Origin: Mesorhizobium plurifarium
GTDB lineage: Bacteria > Pseudomonadota > Alphaproteobacteria > Rhizobiales > Rhizobiaceae
NCBI GenBank assembly: GCA_000824785.1
Contig: CCNB01000004.1
Location: 380,157-444,156, forward strand
Reading direction: 5' to 3'
Length of the DNA: 64,000 bases
Made by a program: the position numbers and the translations under genes. Below, piece after piece: positions 7,827-16,424 of the stretch. How positions within the stretch are numbered: position 1 is the stretch's first letter; each line of letters begins with the position of its first letter. Under the pieces are notes generated by a model that saw only the letters and a program-made list of their open reading frames with translations, was not told the origin of the DNA and ran no database searches.

Positions 7827-9317
7827 ATGCCTTATGATCTCGTCATTCGTCACGCGACGCTGATCGCCGGCGACGGCTCGAAACCCTTCGAAGCCGACAT
7901 CGCCGTCGACGACGACCGCATCGCCGCCATCGGCCGGCTGGACGATGCCGCAGGCAGGGAGGAGATCGACGCCAGGGGCAAGATCGTCGCGCCTGGCTTC
8001 ATCGACGTGCACACCCATGACGACGGCGCGCTGCTTTCCCCGCGCGGCATGGACCCGAAGATCAGCCAAGGCGTGACGACGGTGATTGCCGGCAATTGCG
8101 GCGTCAGCCTCGCGCCCCTGCTGCTCGATAAGACCCCGCCGCCGCCCTTCACGCTGGTCGGCGGCCGCGAGAATTTCCGTTTCGACCGGTTCGCCGACTA
8201 TGTCGCGGAACTGAAGCACCACGGCATCGCCACCAACGCCGCCCTGCTCGTCGGCCACACCACCTTGCGCCAGCGCTGCATGCCGGTGACCGACCGGCCG
8301 GCCAATGAAGCGGAAACGGCGGCGATGCAGGAAGCGGTCGCCGAGGCCATGGCCGAAGGCGCGTTTGGCCTCAGCACCGGGCTCGACTATCCGCCGGCCG
8401 TCAACTCCTCGACGGAAGAGGTCAAGGCGCTGGCCGCCACCGCTGCGCAACTCGGCGGTCCTTATGTGACCCACACGCGCAACTATTTCGAGACGATGGA
8501 CGAAGCGATCGAGGAAGCGATCGACATTGCCGATCATGCCGGCGGCAAGCTGTTCATCTCGCATCACCAATGCACCGGCCGCGCCAATTTCGGCAAGAGC
8601 CGGCCCTCGCTCGCACGGATCGACCAGGCACGCGAGACGATGGACATCGGCATGGACGTCTACCCCTATGCCGCAAGCTCCACGGTGCTTCGACTCGAGC
8701 GCTGCGACACCGGTCTGAAGATCCTCATCACCTGGTCCGATCCGCATCCGGAGATGGCCCGGCGCGAGATCGCCGACATCGCCCGCGAATGGAACTGCAC
8801 CGAGCGCGAGGCGGGTGAGCGGCTGCTGCCGGCGGGCGCGGTCTATTTCCAGCTCGATGAGGACGACGTCCGCAACATCATCGCGCATCCGCGCACCATG
8901 ATCGGCTCCGACGGCTTGCCGCACGACATCCACCCGCATCCGCGCCTCTGGGGCACGTTTCCACGCGTGCTCGGGCATTACGCGCGGGATATCGGCCTGT
9001 TCAGCCTGGAGGAGGCCGTTTTCCGCATGACCGGCCTGTCCGCGCGTGAATTCGGCATCGAGCAGCGCGGCATTCTGGCCGAAGGCAATTTCGCCGATCT
9101 CGTCATCTTCGACCCCGAGACGATCATCGACACCGCCACCTTCGAGGAACCGCGCCGGCCAGCCGCCGGCATCGACCATGTCTTCGTCAACGGCGTCTCG
9201 GTCTGGCGCGGCGGCAGGGCCACCGGAGCACTGCCCGGCGCGGTTCTCAAGCCTTCGGCCTCAAAGACGGTATTCAGGGGCGCATGCGGCTGCGGCGCCG
9301 ATCACAGCGCCTCGTAA
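7827..9317 (+). CDS. N-acyl-D-amino-acid deacylase (D-aminoacylase)
   Basis: A 496-residue amidohydrolase-superfamily enzyme. The metal motif HTHDD is at residues 62-66, the NCG motif with the D-aminoacylase-type cysteine is at about 90-92, 'SHHQCTGRANFG' is mid-protein, and the C-terminal 'SDGLPHDIHPHPRLWGTF' is a hallmark of D-aminoacylases. It would release D-amino acids from N-acyl (or N-formyl) D-amino acids, which matches the D-amino-acid enzymes encoded on the opposite strand. It is the last gene of the plus-strand block, 12 bp after the MttB gene. Its 3' end overlaps the convergent cysteine hydrolase gene by 16 bp. Confidence 0.88.
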   Translation: MPYDLVIRHATLIAGDGSKPFEADIAVDDDRIAAIGRLDDAAGREEIDARGKIVAPGFIDVHTHDDGALLSPRGMDPKISQGVTTVIAGNCGVSLAPLLLDKTPPPPFTLVGGRENFRFDRFADYVAELKHHGIATNAALLVGHTTLRQRCMPVTDRPANEAETAAMQEAVAEAMAEGAFGLSTGLDYPPAVNSSTEEVKALAATAAQLGGPYVTHTRNYFETMDEAIEEAIDIADHAGGKLFISHHQCTGRANFGKSRPSLARIDQARETMDIGMDVYPYAASSTVLRLERCDTGLKILITWSDPHPEMARREIADIAREWNCTEREAGERLLPAGAVYFQLDEDDVRNIIAHPRTMIGSDGLPHDIHPHPRLWGTFPRVLGHYARDIGLFSLEEAVFRMTGLSAREFGIEQRGILAEGNFADLVIFDPETIIDTATFEEPRRPAAGIDHVFVNGVSVWRGGRATGALPGAVLKPSASKTVFRGACGCGADHSAS

Positions 9318-9967
9318 ATGCAGTCAACTGTCTCCAGCGTGTAGGCGAACTCCACCGGCCGCGTGCAGCGCCAGCCGTCGAAGGGCTGGCCGGCCAGCGC
9401 CTTCAGTGCCTCGGGCAGACGCAATATGCCGCCGCCATAGAGCCGGTTCGCCATGTCGAGCATGCCGGTGCGATGCATGGCTTCCGTCATGCTGCCGCAG
9501 GCATCCTTGACCAGCCAGACGCGAAACCCCTCATAGACGGCGTCGAACACGCTCGCGGTCACGCAGCTGTCGGTCAGCACGCCGGCGACCACGAGATTCT
9601 CGACACCAAGCGCGGCGAGCCGCTGCGAAAGGTCGGTGCTGCGAAAGGCGCTCGGCCAGTGTTTTTGGACGACGATGTCGCCGGGCAGCGCCGCCACCTC
9701 GGCGCAGATTTGAGCCCCCTCGCTGTCGGCCACGGCCGAGCGGAATTCCTCGGTCAGGATCTCTTCCTGCCGCGCATAGCCGTCGCGTTCTTCCGGCTTC
9801 ACCCAGGCCTGCGCGTGGATGACGGGCACGCCCGCCGCGCGGGCTGCTTCGATCAGTTGGGCAGTGTTGGCGAGCACCGCGTCATAGCCGACGACCGGCC
9901 AGGCCGCACCTGGGCGGTATTCATTCTGCAGGTCGATGACGAGCAAGGCAGTCTTGGCGAGGTTCAT
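9302..9967 (-). CDS. Isochorismatase-like cysteine hydrolase (possible N-carbamoylsarcosine amidase/ureido-acid hydrolase)
   Basis: A 221-residue protein of the isochorismatase-like fold with the full catalytic triad: D12 (LLVIDLQNEY), K102 (VQKHWPSAF) and C135 (LTDSCVTASV). In this family, cysteine enzymes include N-carbamoylsarcosine amidase, RutB-type ureidoacrylate hydrolases and nicotinamidase. The setting, as last gene of a hydantoin/carbamoyl-amino-acid operon with sarcosine oxidase genes next door, favours hydrolysis of an N-carbamoyl compound to amine, CO2 and ammonia. Exact substrate is unknown. The start codon overlaps the stop of the upstream M20 gene by 4 bp. Confidence 0.82.
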   Translation of the reverse strand: MNLAKTALLVIDLQNEYRPGAAWPVVGYDAVLANTAQLIEAARAAGVPVIHAQAWVKPEERDGYARQEEILTEEFRSAVADSEGAQICAEVAALPGDIVVQKHWPSAFRSTDLSQRLAALGVENLVVAGVLTDSCVTASVFDAVYEGFRVWLVKDACGSMTEAMHRTGMLDMANRLYGGGILRLPEALKALAGQPFDGWRCTRPVEFAYTLETVDCIYEAL

Positions 9968-11247
9968 GTCTGGTCCCGGGAATTGTCGAAATCGATGACG
10001 AAACGCAGGAGCAGCCGGATCGCCTGATCGAGGTCGGCGATCTCCATCGCTTCATGCGGGTTGTGGCTGCCGTTTTCGTTGCGCACGAAGAGCATAGCGG
10101 TCGGAATGCCGGCGCTGGCGAACGTCGCTGCATCGTGCCCCGCGCCGCTCGGCACATGCGGCGCCCGCATCTGCAATTCGGTTGCGGCGCGATCGAACCT
10201 GCCGATCAGCGCCGGCGACATCGTCGCCGGCTCCCAGGTGAAGCACGGCCCGGGCTCGAAGGTGACGCCGCGCTTGCCGCCGACCTCTGCGAGAGCGGCT
10301 TGCAGCCTGGCCTCGACCCACTCAAGAACGGCTGCTTCGGCGCTGCGCACGTCGAGCGTAAAACCGAGCTGGCCCAGAACCCGGCTGCCCCCATGTTGTG
10401 TCGGATCGGACTGCACGCGACCGAAGGTGATCGTCGCTTCATGTCCGTCGCGTTCGAGCGCGTCCCATTCGGTTTCGAGCGCGGCGACCAGATCGGCAAA
10501 GCCCAGCACGCTGTCATGCCGGGCGAAGCGCGGCTCGGCGCCGGAATGGGCATAGGCGCCAAGGCATTTGGCGTCGACATAGCGAAACCCGCCGGCGATG
10601 CCGGTGACGATGCCGACCGGCGCGCCGGCGGCGACCAGGCGTGGCCCCTGTTCGATATGCACTTCGACGAAGGCTGCGATCCGTTCGGCATCGATGCCAC
10701 GCACGCCGCGCCGCACGGCGTCGGGGTCAAAACCTTCCTCGCGCATGTGATCGGCCAGCGTGCGGCCGCTGTCGGAGCGCCTGGCTTCGAGCGCCTGGGG
10801 ATCGAGCAGGCCAAGCGCCGCCTGGCTGCCCGGATAGGACAGCGGAAACCAGACGGCCTCCTCGGCGCGCGTCGCCAGCACGATCAGGTCGCGCTTCAAC
10901 TGGATGCCCCGCCCGGCCAGTTCGGCCATCACCGCGAGCCCGGCCACGACGCCCGCGGCGCCATCGAAATTGCCGCCATGCGCGACGCTGTCGAGATGCG
11001 AGCCGATAACGATCGCCGGCAGGTCAGGGTCGCGGCCGCCGAGCGTCAGACAGAGATTGCCGGCGGCATCGGTGCGTGCGACAGCACCGAGTTTTTCCCC
11101 CTCGTTGCGCACGAGGTCATGGGCGAAGCGCTCACCGGGTCCGTAAGCGACGCGCGTGATTCCCGGCGCGTCCGCCGTGGCTTCTGCGAGCGTGTCCAGG
11201 ATGCGTCCCGCCAGTCTGCCGCCGGCCGTCAGTGCGGCACTGCTCAT
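9964..11247 (-). CDS. M20-family Zn hydrolase (N-carbamoyl-L-amino-acid hydrolase/allantoate amidohydrolase type)
   Basis: A 427-residue metallo-hydrolase of the hydantoinase/carbamoylase branch of peptidase family M20. Visible metal ligands and active-site residues are H84 and D86 (IGSHLDSV), D95 (GGNFDGAAGV) and the E129-E130 pair. 'VEVHIEQGP' and the C-terminal 'SGAGHDAATFA' and 'NGSHNPHE' are also present. Such enzymes remove the carbamoyl group of N-carbamoyl-L-amino acids or ureido acids. The usual EEGxRF motif reads EEAVWF here, which may shift specificity. It overlaps its neighbours by 4 bp on each side, indicating tight translational coupling within the operon. Confidence 0.87.
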   Translation of the reverse strand: MSSAALTAGGRLAGRILDTLAEATADAPGITRVAYGPGERFAHDLVRNEGEKLGAVARTDAAGNLCLTLGGRDPDLPAIVIGSHLDSVAHGGNFDGAAGVVAGLAVMAELAGRGIQLKRDLIVLATRAEEAVWFPLSYPGSQAALGLLDPQALEARRSDSGRTLADHMREEGFDPDAVRRGVRGIDAERIAAFVEVHIEQGPRLVAAGAPVGIVTGIAGGFRYVDAKCLGAYAHSGAEPRFARHDSVLGFADLVAALETEWDALERDGHEATITFGRVQSDPTQHGGSRVLGQLGFTLDVRSAEAAVLEWVEARLQAALAEVGGKRGVTFEPGPCFTWEPATMSPALIGRFDRAATELQMRAPHVPSGAGHDAATFASAGIPTAMLFVRNENGSHNPHEAMEIADLDQAIRLLLRFVIDFDNSRDQT

Positions 11248-12404
11248 GAAGCGACCTGCCGAGCTTCGCCCTCGGCGCTACGCAGCCGATGCGGCGTCAG
11301 ATCGTCCAAAGAAACGCCTTGCCTCGCGACATCGTCCGGCAGCCCGCGGCCGGCGATCAGGCTGGCGCAGACGCGCGACAGCGCCGGCGACGTCTTGATG
11401 CCGTAGCCGCCCTGCCCGACCAGCCAGACGAAATCGGCAAACTCGTCGTCAGGCCCCACAACCGGAGACCCGTCGGCGACGAAGGTCCGCAACCCCGCCC
11501 AAGAGCGCGAGACGCGCTGCACCTCGATCGTGGTCGCCCGTTCGAGGCGCTCGGCGCCGATCGCGACATCGATGTCCTCTGCAAAGGCGTCCATCGGCGC
11601 CGACGGCGTGGCATCGGCCGGCGAGACGAAGAGCTGCCCGGCATCCGGCTTGAAGTAGAACTCCGCGCCGATATCGTTGACCAGCGGCCAGTCGCTGATA
11701 TCGACGTCGGCGGGCGCCGGAATGTTGAAGGCGGTGCGGCGCTTCGGCTGCAGGCCGACCGGATGCACGCCCGCCATCAGCGCGATCTCGTCGCCCCAGG
11801 CGCCGGCCGCATTGACGATCAGCGGGGCGAGGAATGCGCCCGCTTCCGTCTCGACCCGCCACTGTCCGCCCTGCCGCCCGATGCCTTTCACGCCGGCCTT
11901 CGTGACAATGCGCGCGCCCCGCGCCCGCGCGCCGCGCAAAAAACCCTGATGCAGGCCGTTGACGTCAATGTCCATGGAATGCGGCTCGATATAAGCGCCG
12001 GCGAGATAATCCCGGCGCAGCACCGGCACGCGCGCGATCGCCTCGGACGGCGTCATCGCAACGATCGAGGGCACCAGGGCCTGAGCCGCTGCCAGATCCT
12101 CGCGCAACAGGTCGAGCTGATCGGCGCGCGCCACGGTGATCATGCCGCGCTTGCCGAGCAGCGGATAATCGCAAAAACCTGTCGGCGGCTCGGTCAGGAA
12201 AGCGCGGCTTGCGAGCACGACGCGGCGGATGACGCCGTTGCCGTAATTCTCGGTGAAGCTCGCCGCCGAGCGTCCCGTGGTGTGATAGCCGCAATGGCTC
12301 TCGCGCTCGAGCAGCACAACCTTCCTGTCGCGCGAAATCTCGAAGGCCGCACCCGCGCCGGCCATGCCGCCGCCGATGATGATGACTTCGGTCTGCTCGC
12401 TCAT
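11244..12404 (-). CDS. DauA-like D-amino-acid dehydrogenase (FAD)
   Basis: A 386-residue DAO-family flavoprotein. The N-terminal FAD motif IIGGGMAGAGAA is followed by 'GYHTTGRSAASF', and further on come 'PVLRRDYLAGAYIEP', 'PVGLQPKRRTAFNIPAP' and 'WVVGQGGYGIKTSPA'-type segments. These closely follow the Pseudomonas D-arginine dehydrogenase DauA as I recall it. DauA oxidises many D-amino acids to imino acids and passes electrons to the respiratory chain rather than O2. I chose the ATG preceded by a GGGGGA site. A longer open frame upstream is arginine-rich and lies in the overlap with the FrhB-like gene. Start and stop each overlap a neighbour by 4 bp. Confidence 0.86.
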   Translation of the reverse strand: MSEQTEVIIIGGGMAGAGAAFEISRDRKVVLLERESHCGYHTTGRSAASFTENYGNGVIRRVVLASRAFLTEPPTGFCDYPLLGKRGMITVARADQLDLLREDLAAAQALVPSIVAMTPSEAIARVPVLRRDYLAGAYIEPHSMDIDVNGLHQGFLRGARARGARIVTKAGVKGIGRQGGQWRVETEAGAFLAPLIVNAAGAWGDEIALMAGVHPVGLQPKRRTAFNIPAPADVDISDWPLVNDIGAEFYFKPDAGQLFVSPADATPSAPMDAFAEDIDVAIGAERLERATTIEVQRVSRSWAGLRTFVADGSPVVGPDDEFADFVWLVGQGGYGIKTSPALSRVCASLIAGRGLPDDVARQGVSLDDLTPHRLRSAEGEARQVAS

Positions 12405-13714
12405 GGATCCCCCAAAATTGTTGCGCACGGCACGGCGGGCGGCTCGCCCAGCCGGCCGCGCCGGGCACGATCGCGGGCGCCCCGCCCTTCGACAAGATTC
12501 TCGGCCAACGAGTTCTGCAAAGCGCAATCATGCAATGCGAGGTCGGTGACAAGGGGCACCGGCTTGCCGGCGATTGCCATGCCTGTCAGCCGCGCCCAGA
12601 CGGCGCGCCGCTTGCGCACCTGATGCGATTGCAATTCGCCGATCTCGGCGACCCCGCTCTCCCGCTTGATCTCCAGCACGCCAGCCTCGACGGCCGCCTC
12701 GAACAGCTCCAACCCGCGCTTCGTGCGCACGACGATGCCGTTGAGCGGCTCATCTTCGACAGCCGGGCCGCCGTTCAGCCAGGCATCCGATACCGCGATA
12801 TCCGCCACCTGTCCGATCGCGTCGGGGCAGATCTTGCAGCGCGGCTGGATCATCCATTTGTCCTCGTCTTCCCAGAGCTGCCGGTAGCTGATCTCGAAGG
12901 CGCGGTCGTCTTTGGTTTCGATGCGGTTGAGGCCCGGGTTGCCGTGCCCCCGGTAGCGGAAGAGCGTCAGTTCGTTCTCATCGAGGCCAAAACGCTGCAG
13001 CACCTGCTCCGACTTGGTGAGGTCCGAAGCGCCGCCGCAGACGAAGGCAAGCGCATAGCGCATGTACTCGTCGACACGGCGGTCGAGCCGGGCCAGATTG
13101 CGCGCTGCCGTGATGTCGCAGGGCTTGGCGATCAGCGCGAACGGCTCGCCGCGGTCGAGAATATCGTTGAAATCCACCAGCGTCGCCGCCGGGCCATAGC
13201 GCGAGCCCGCGCCTTCAAGCACCGAAGCGGCGTCGAAGCTCAGCTTGCGCTCCGTGCGCATTGGCATGGAGCGCGAGGCCGCGGCATGCAGCACGAACTT
13301 GACCCGCCCGGCGTCGAGCAGGAATTGCCCGAGCGCCGTCAGCGTGCCGCCGCCGGAGCCGACAAACCGCACGGTAGGATCCGCGGCGGAACCGAGCACA
13401 AGCCGTTCGACGGGTCCCCAGACCGTGTCCGTCAACGCGGCGTCATTCATCTGAGCCGGTGGCGGGCCGGCGATGCGCGTTCCCGGGCAAACGGCGTTGA
13501 TCTTCGCCAGCGTCGACCTGTCCAATGCACGCCTCGCCACCGGCCGCTCGCGCCCTTCCGGCGTCATCACCATGTCGACGCGGCCTGCACCGGCGACCGA
13601 CCGGCAGAGGCCGCAGCCGATGCAAAGACCGTTCTCGACGATCTCGCCGAGCGTCAGCGGATCGGTCGCGAGCGGCGCCATGTCTCTGCCTTGGCTGGTT
13701 TCGATCAGGCCCAT
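12401..13714 (-). CDS. FrhB-like iron-sulfur flavoprotein (coenzyme F420 hydrogenase/dehydrogenase beta-subunit family)
   Basis: A 437-residue protein of the FrhB/FdhB family. It has a CIGCGLC cluster motif at 31-37, a further 'AVCPGT' cysteine, and a CKICPD motif in the C-terminal half, suggesting one or two Fe-S clusters plus a flavin. FrhB relatives move electrons between F420, ferredoxin or other donors and a partner; in phototrophs relatives reduce chlorophyll derivatives. Here it lies between a carbamoylase and a DauA-like dehydrogenase with a 4-bp overlap, so it may be that dehydrogenase's electron partner (inference). A second ATG 11 codons in (13681) has a better ribosome-binding site (AAGGCAGAG) and may be the true start. 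Confidence 0.78.
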   Translation of the reverse strand: MGLIETSQGRDMAPLATDPLTLGEIVENGLCIGCGLCRSVAGAGRVDMVMTPEGRERPVARRALDRSTLAKINAVCPGTRIAGPPPAQMNDAALTDTVWGPVERLVLGSAADPTVRFVGSGGGTLTALGQFLLDAGRVKFVLHAAASRSMPMRTERKLSFDAASVLEGAGSRYGPAATLVDFNDILDRGEPFALIAKPCDITAARNLARLDRRVDEYMRYALAFVCGGASDLTKSEQVLQRFGLDENELTLFRYRGHGNPGLNRIETKDDRAFEISYRQLWEDEDKWMIQPRCKICPDAIGQVADIAVSDAWLNGGPAVEDEPLNGIVVRTKRGLELFEAAVEAGVLEIKRESGVAEIGELQSHQVRKRRAVWARLTGMAIAGKPVPLVTDLALHDCALQNSLAENLVEGRGARDRARRGRLGEPPAVPCATILGDP

Positions 13715-13721
13715 CGCGGTC

Positions 13722-14645
13722 TCAGACAGGTTCCGAGATGCGGCCGTACTGGTCGGGGCGGCGGTAGAGCGCGAAGTTGAAATTCACCTTGCGGCAGACC
13801 TCGATCAGATCGAGATCGGCGCGGTGCACGATGACCTCGTCGTCGAGCGACATCGCCTGCGCGGCGATCTCGCCGGTCGGCGCGATGATGCACGAGCCGC
13901 CGATCAGCGCCTGCCCGTCCTCCAGCCCGGCCTTCGCGGCCGCGGCGACCCAGAGCGTGTTCTGGTAAGCGCCGGCCTGCATCGGCAGATGGTTGTGGAA
14001 CATCCTCAGATGCGCCAGCGCGGGCGCTTCGTCGAGCAGCAGAGGCGTGTTGTAGCCGAGCAGCGCCACCTCGGCGCCGTTGAGGCAGAGCATGCGATAG
14101 GTCTCCGGCCAGCGCCGGTCGTTGCAGATGGCAAGCCCGACGCGAACGCCGCGATAGTCGAAGACCGGGAAGCCGAGATTGCCCGGTTCGAAGTAACGCC
14201 GTTCGAGATGCGTGGTCGTGCCCGCTTCCGGCTCGCTCGAGCCCGGCACATGCATCTTGCGATAGCGGCCGATGAAGGCGCCGTCCGGCCCGACCAAGTC
14301 CATCGTGTTGAAATGGCGCGTGCGGCCGTTTTCCTGCGTAAGCTCGCAATAGCCGAGCGCAAAGCCGACCTTCAGGCGCGCGGCGGCGTCATAGAGCCGC
14401 TGCGTTTCAGGTCCCGGCATCGAGGCCTCGAAGAAGGCGTCGATCTCAGCCTGGTCGTCGATGCGCCAGCGCGGGAAGAAAGTGGTCAGCGCCATCTCCG
14501 GAAACACCGCGATCTCGGCGCCGGCAGCCGCAGCCTTCTCGAGCAGATGCACCAGGCGCCCGACCGTCTCGGCGCGCGTGGCCCTGCGCTGGATCGGTCC
14601 GGTCTGGCAAACGGCGATGGTCAGGCATCGAGCCATGGCGTCCAA
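13722..14645 (-). CDS. N-carbamoyl-D-amino-acid hydrolase (nitrilase superfamily)
   Basis: A 307-residue member of the carbon-nitrogen hydrolase superfamily with catalytic triad E50 (VFPEMALTTFFP), K130 (RYRKMHVPG) and C174 (AICNDRRWPET). The sequence follows the Agrobacterium N-carbamoyl-D-amino-acid amidohydrolase along its whole length (about 304 residues). If translation starts at the internal Met4, the cysteine becomes C171 as in that enzyme. It converts N-carbamoyl-D-amino acids to D-amino acids, CO2 and ammonia, the second step after D-hydantoinase. It overlaps the hydantoinase gene by 25 bp, or 16 bp with the internal start. Confidence 0.9.
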   Translation of the reverse strand: MDAMARCLTIAVCQTGPIQRRATRAETVGRLVHLLEKAAAAGAEIAVFPEMALTTFFPRWRIDDQAEIDAFFEASMPGPETQRLYDAAARLKVGFALGYCELTQENGRTRHFNTMDLVGPDGAFIGRYRKMHVPGSSEPEAGTTTHLERRYFEPGNLGFPVFDYRGVRVGLAICNDRRWPETYRMLCLNGAEVALLGYNTPLLLDEAPALAHLRMFHNHLPMQAGAYQNTLWVAAAAKAGLEDGQALIGGSCIIAPTGEIAAQAMSLDDEVIVHRADLDLIEVCRKVNFNFALYRRPDQYGRISEPV

Positions 14646-16051
14646 TCCTCGACTGGTTTTTTGGAAAGCGCCGGATCGGCCGCATGGCGCGCTACGAAGC
14701 GCCCGAACCCCGGTTCGGCCTGCAGCTTGCCGTCGGCGACGACAGGCACGCCACGCACCAGAACGGTGGTCGGTCTGCCGGTGACCACCTTGCCCTCATA
14801 GGGCGTGAAATCGACGCGCGAATGCAGCGCCTTGTGTCCGAGCGTCCATCGCGCTGTCGGATCCCACAGCGCCAGATCCGCGTCGAGCCCGACGGCGATG
14901 CTGCCCTTGCGATCGGCGAAGCCATAGATCGAGGCGGCGTTGCGCGCGGTGAGGTCCAGATAGCGCTCGAGCGTCAGGCGGCCGGTGAGCAGCCCTTCCG
15001 AGAACAGCAACGGCAGGCGCGCCTCGATGCCGGGAATGCCGCTCAGCGTCGTGGTGAAACCGGGCGTCTCGGAGTGCCCGATCTTGTCGGCGAAATAATA
15101 TGGCGAATGGTCGGACGACCACAGATCGATGCCGCCATTGATCAGATCCTGCCACAGATGCTCATGGCTGCGCGGCGAGCGCGGCGGTGGCGAGAAGACG
15201 AAGCGCGCCGCATCGACTGCCTCGCGGTCGAGATCCGCAGCGCCCAGGAAAAGATATTGCGGACAGGTTTCCGCGATGGCGTCGACGCCGCGCGTCTTCG
15301 CCCGCGCCACCTCCTCGGCCGATTGCCACGAGGAAACATGGACGATGGTCATCCGCGCGCCGGTCATCTCGGCGAAGGCCAAAGCGCGATGCGTCGCCTC
15401 GCGCTCCATCGTCTCGCTGTGGGCGACGACATGGTAGCGGATATCGGTGCGGCCGAGATCGATGAGCCGCTGCCGCGTGCGCCGGATCGCGGCGTCGTTC
15501 TCGGCATGGACCATGACGATCCAGCCCAATCGCCGCGCCGTATCGAGAACCTTGAAGAAGAGGTCGTCGTCGACGGCAAAACCCTGATAGGTCATGAACA
15601 GCTTGACCGAGGCGATGCCGCGCTGGGCGAGTTGGTCGAGCTGAGCCTCGACATCAGCGCCGGTGCCCATGGTGACCACGGCATGCAGCCCGTAGTCGAT
15701 CACCGCGCGTCCCGCCGCGCGCTCGAGCGCGCGGTCGATGGCGCCGACGGTGGTCATATCCTGGCCGGGCATGCCGAACGGGATGATGCAGGTGGTGCCA
15801 CCGAAAGCCGCTGAGATCGTGCCGGACTGAAAATCGTCGGCATTGCCGGCGCCGCCCCAGACCGGCTGGTCGAGGTGGCAATGCGCGTCGATGCCGCCGG
15901 GCATCACCCAGCGGCTGCCGGCATCGATCGACTCCTGCCCGGACAGGCTTTTGCCGATGGCGGCGATCCGGCCGTCGTCGATGCCGATGTCGCACTCGGC
16001 CCAGCCGTCGTCGAGCGCCACGCGCCCGCCCTTGATCACCAGTTGATGCAT
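14621..16051 (-). CDS. hydA: D-hydantoinase/dihydropyrimidinase
   Basis: A 476-residue cyclic amidohydrolase. The metal ligands H57 and H59 (DAHCHLDQP), the lysine expected to be carboxylated, K150 (ASVKLFMTYQG), further histidines (VMVHAEND, IVHVSSWQ) and the aspartate in 'WSSDHSPYYF' are all present, so the binuclear zinc site looks intact. It opens hydantoins or dihydropyrimidines to N-carbamoyl amino acids. The next gene downstream is a D-specific carbamoylase, so D-hydantoinase activity is the simplest reading. Size matches the family (about 460-490). A RidA-like gene lies 22 bp upstream in the same direction. Confidence 0.9.
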   Translation of the reverse strand: MHQLVIKGGRVALDDGWAECDIGIDDGRIAAIGKSLSGQESIDAGSRWVMPGGIDAHCHLDQPVWGGAGNADDFQSGTISAAFGGTTCIIPFGMPGQDMTTVGAIDRALERAAGRAVIDYGLHAVVTMGTGADVEAQLDQLAQRGIASVKLFMTYQGFAVDDDLFFKVLDTARRLGWIVMVHAENDAAIRRTRQRLIDLGRTDIRYHVVAHSETMEREATHRALAFAEMTGARMTIVHVSSWQSAEEVARAKTRGVDAIAETCPQYLFLGAADLDREAVDAARFVFSPPPRSPRSHEHLWQDLINGGIDLWSSDHSPYYFADKIGHSETPGFTTTLSGIPGIEARLPLLFSEGLLTGRLTLERYLDLTARNAASIYGFADRKGSIAVGLDADLALWDPTARWTLGHKALHSRVDFTPYEGKVVTGRPTTVLVRGVPVVADGKLQAEPGFGRFVARHAADPALSKKPVEDWTPWLDA

Positions 16052-16073
16052 TGGCGTACCCTCGCCGGCCGGC

Positions 16074-16424
16074 TCAGCCGACCGCCGCCGTCACCATGAT
16101 CTCGACACGATACTGGTCGCCGGCAAGCCGCGCTTCCACCGTGGCGCGCACCGGCATGGCGCTCTTGTCGATCCAGGCGTCCCAGGCGGTGTTCATCATC
16201 TCGAAATCGGCGATGTCGCGGAGCCAAATCTGCGCGCTGAGCAGCTTCGACTTGTCGCTGCCGGCCTTGGCGAGAAGCGCATCGATCTTGGCCAGGATCT
16301 GCCTGGTCTGGCTGGTGGTGTCGCCGGAAAGGTCATCCGCGGTCAGGCCAGCCACATAGACGGTGCCGTTGTAGCGGAGCACCCGGCAGAAGCGCTGGCC
16401 GTTTTCGAGGCGTTCGATCGTCAT
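16074..16424 (-). CDS. RidA-family imine/enamine deaminase
   Basis: A 116-residue YjgF/YER057c/UK114 family protein, slightly shorter than E. coli RidA (128). The conserved arginine is R93 in 'MPVRATVEARL', corresponding to the catalytic arginine of RidA. RidA proteins hydrolyse reactive imines released by flavin- or PLP-dependent enzymes to keto acids and ammonia. In this operon the obvious imine source is the DauA-like D-amino-acid dehydrogenase. It is the first gene of the minus-strand operon, so the promoter should lie in the 275-bp gap to its right, shared with the divergent MFS gene. Confidence 0.86.
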   Translation of the reverse strand: MTIERLENGQRFCRVLRYNGTVYVAGLTADDLSGDTTSQTRQILAKIDALLAKAGSDKSKLLSAQIWLRDIADFEMMNTAWDAWIDKSAMPVRATVEARLAGDQYRVEIMVTAAVG

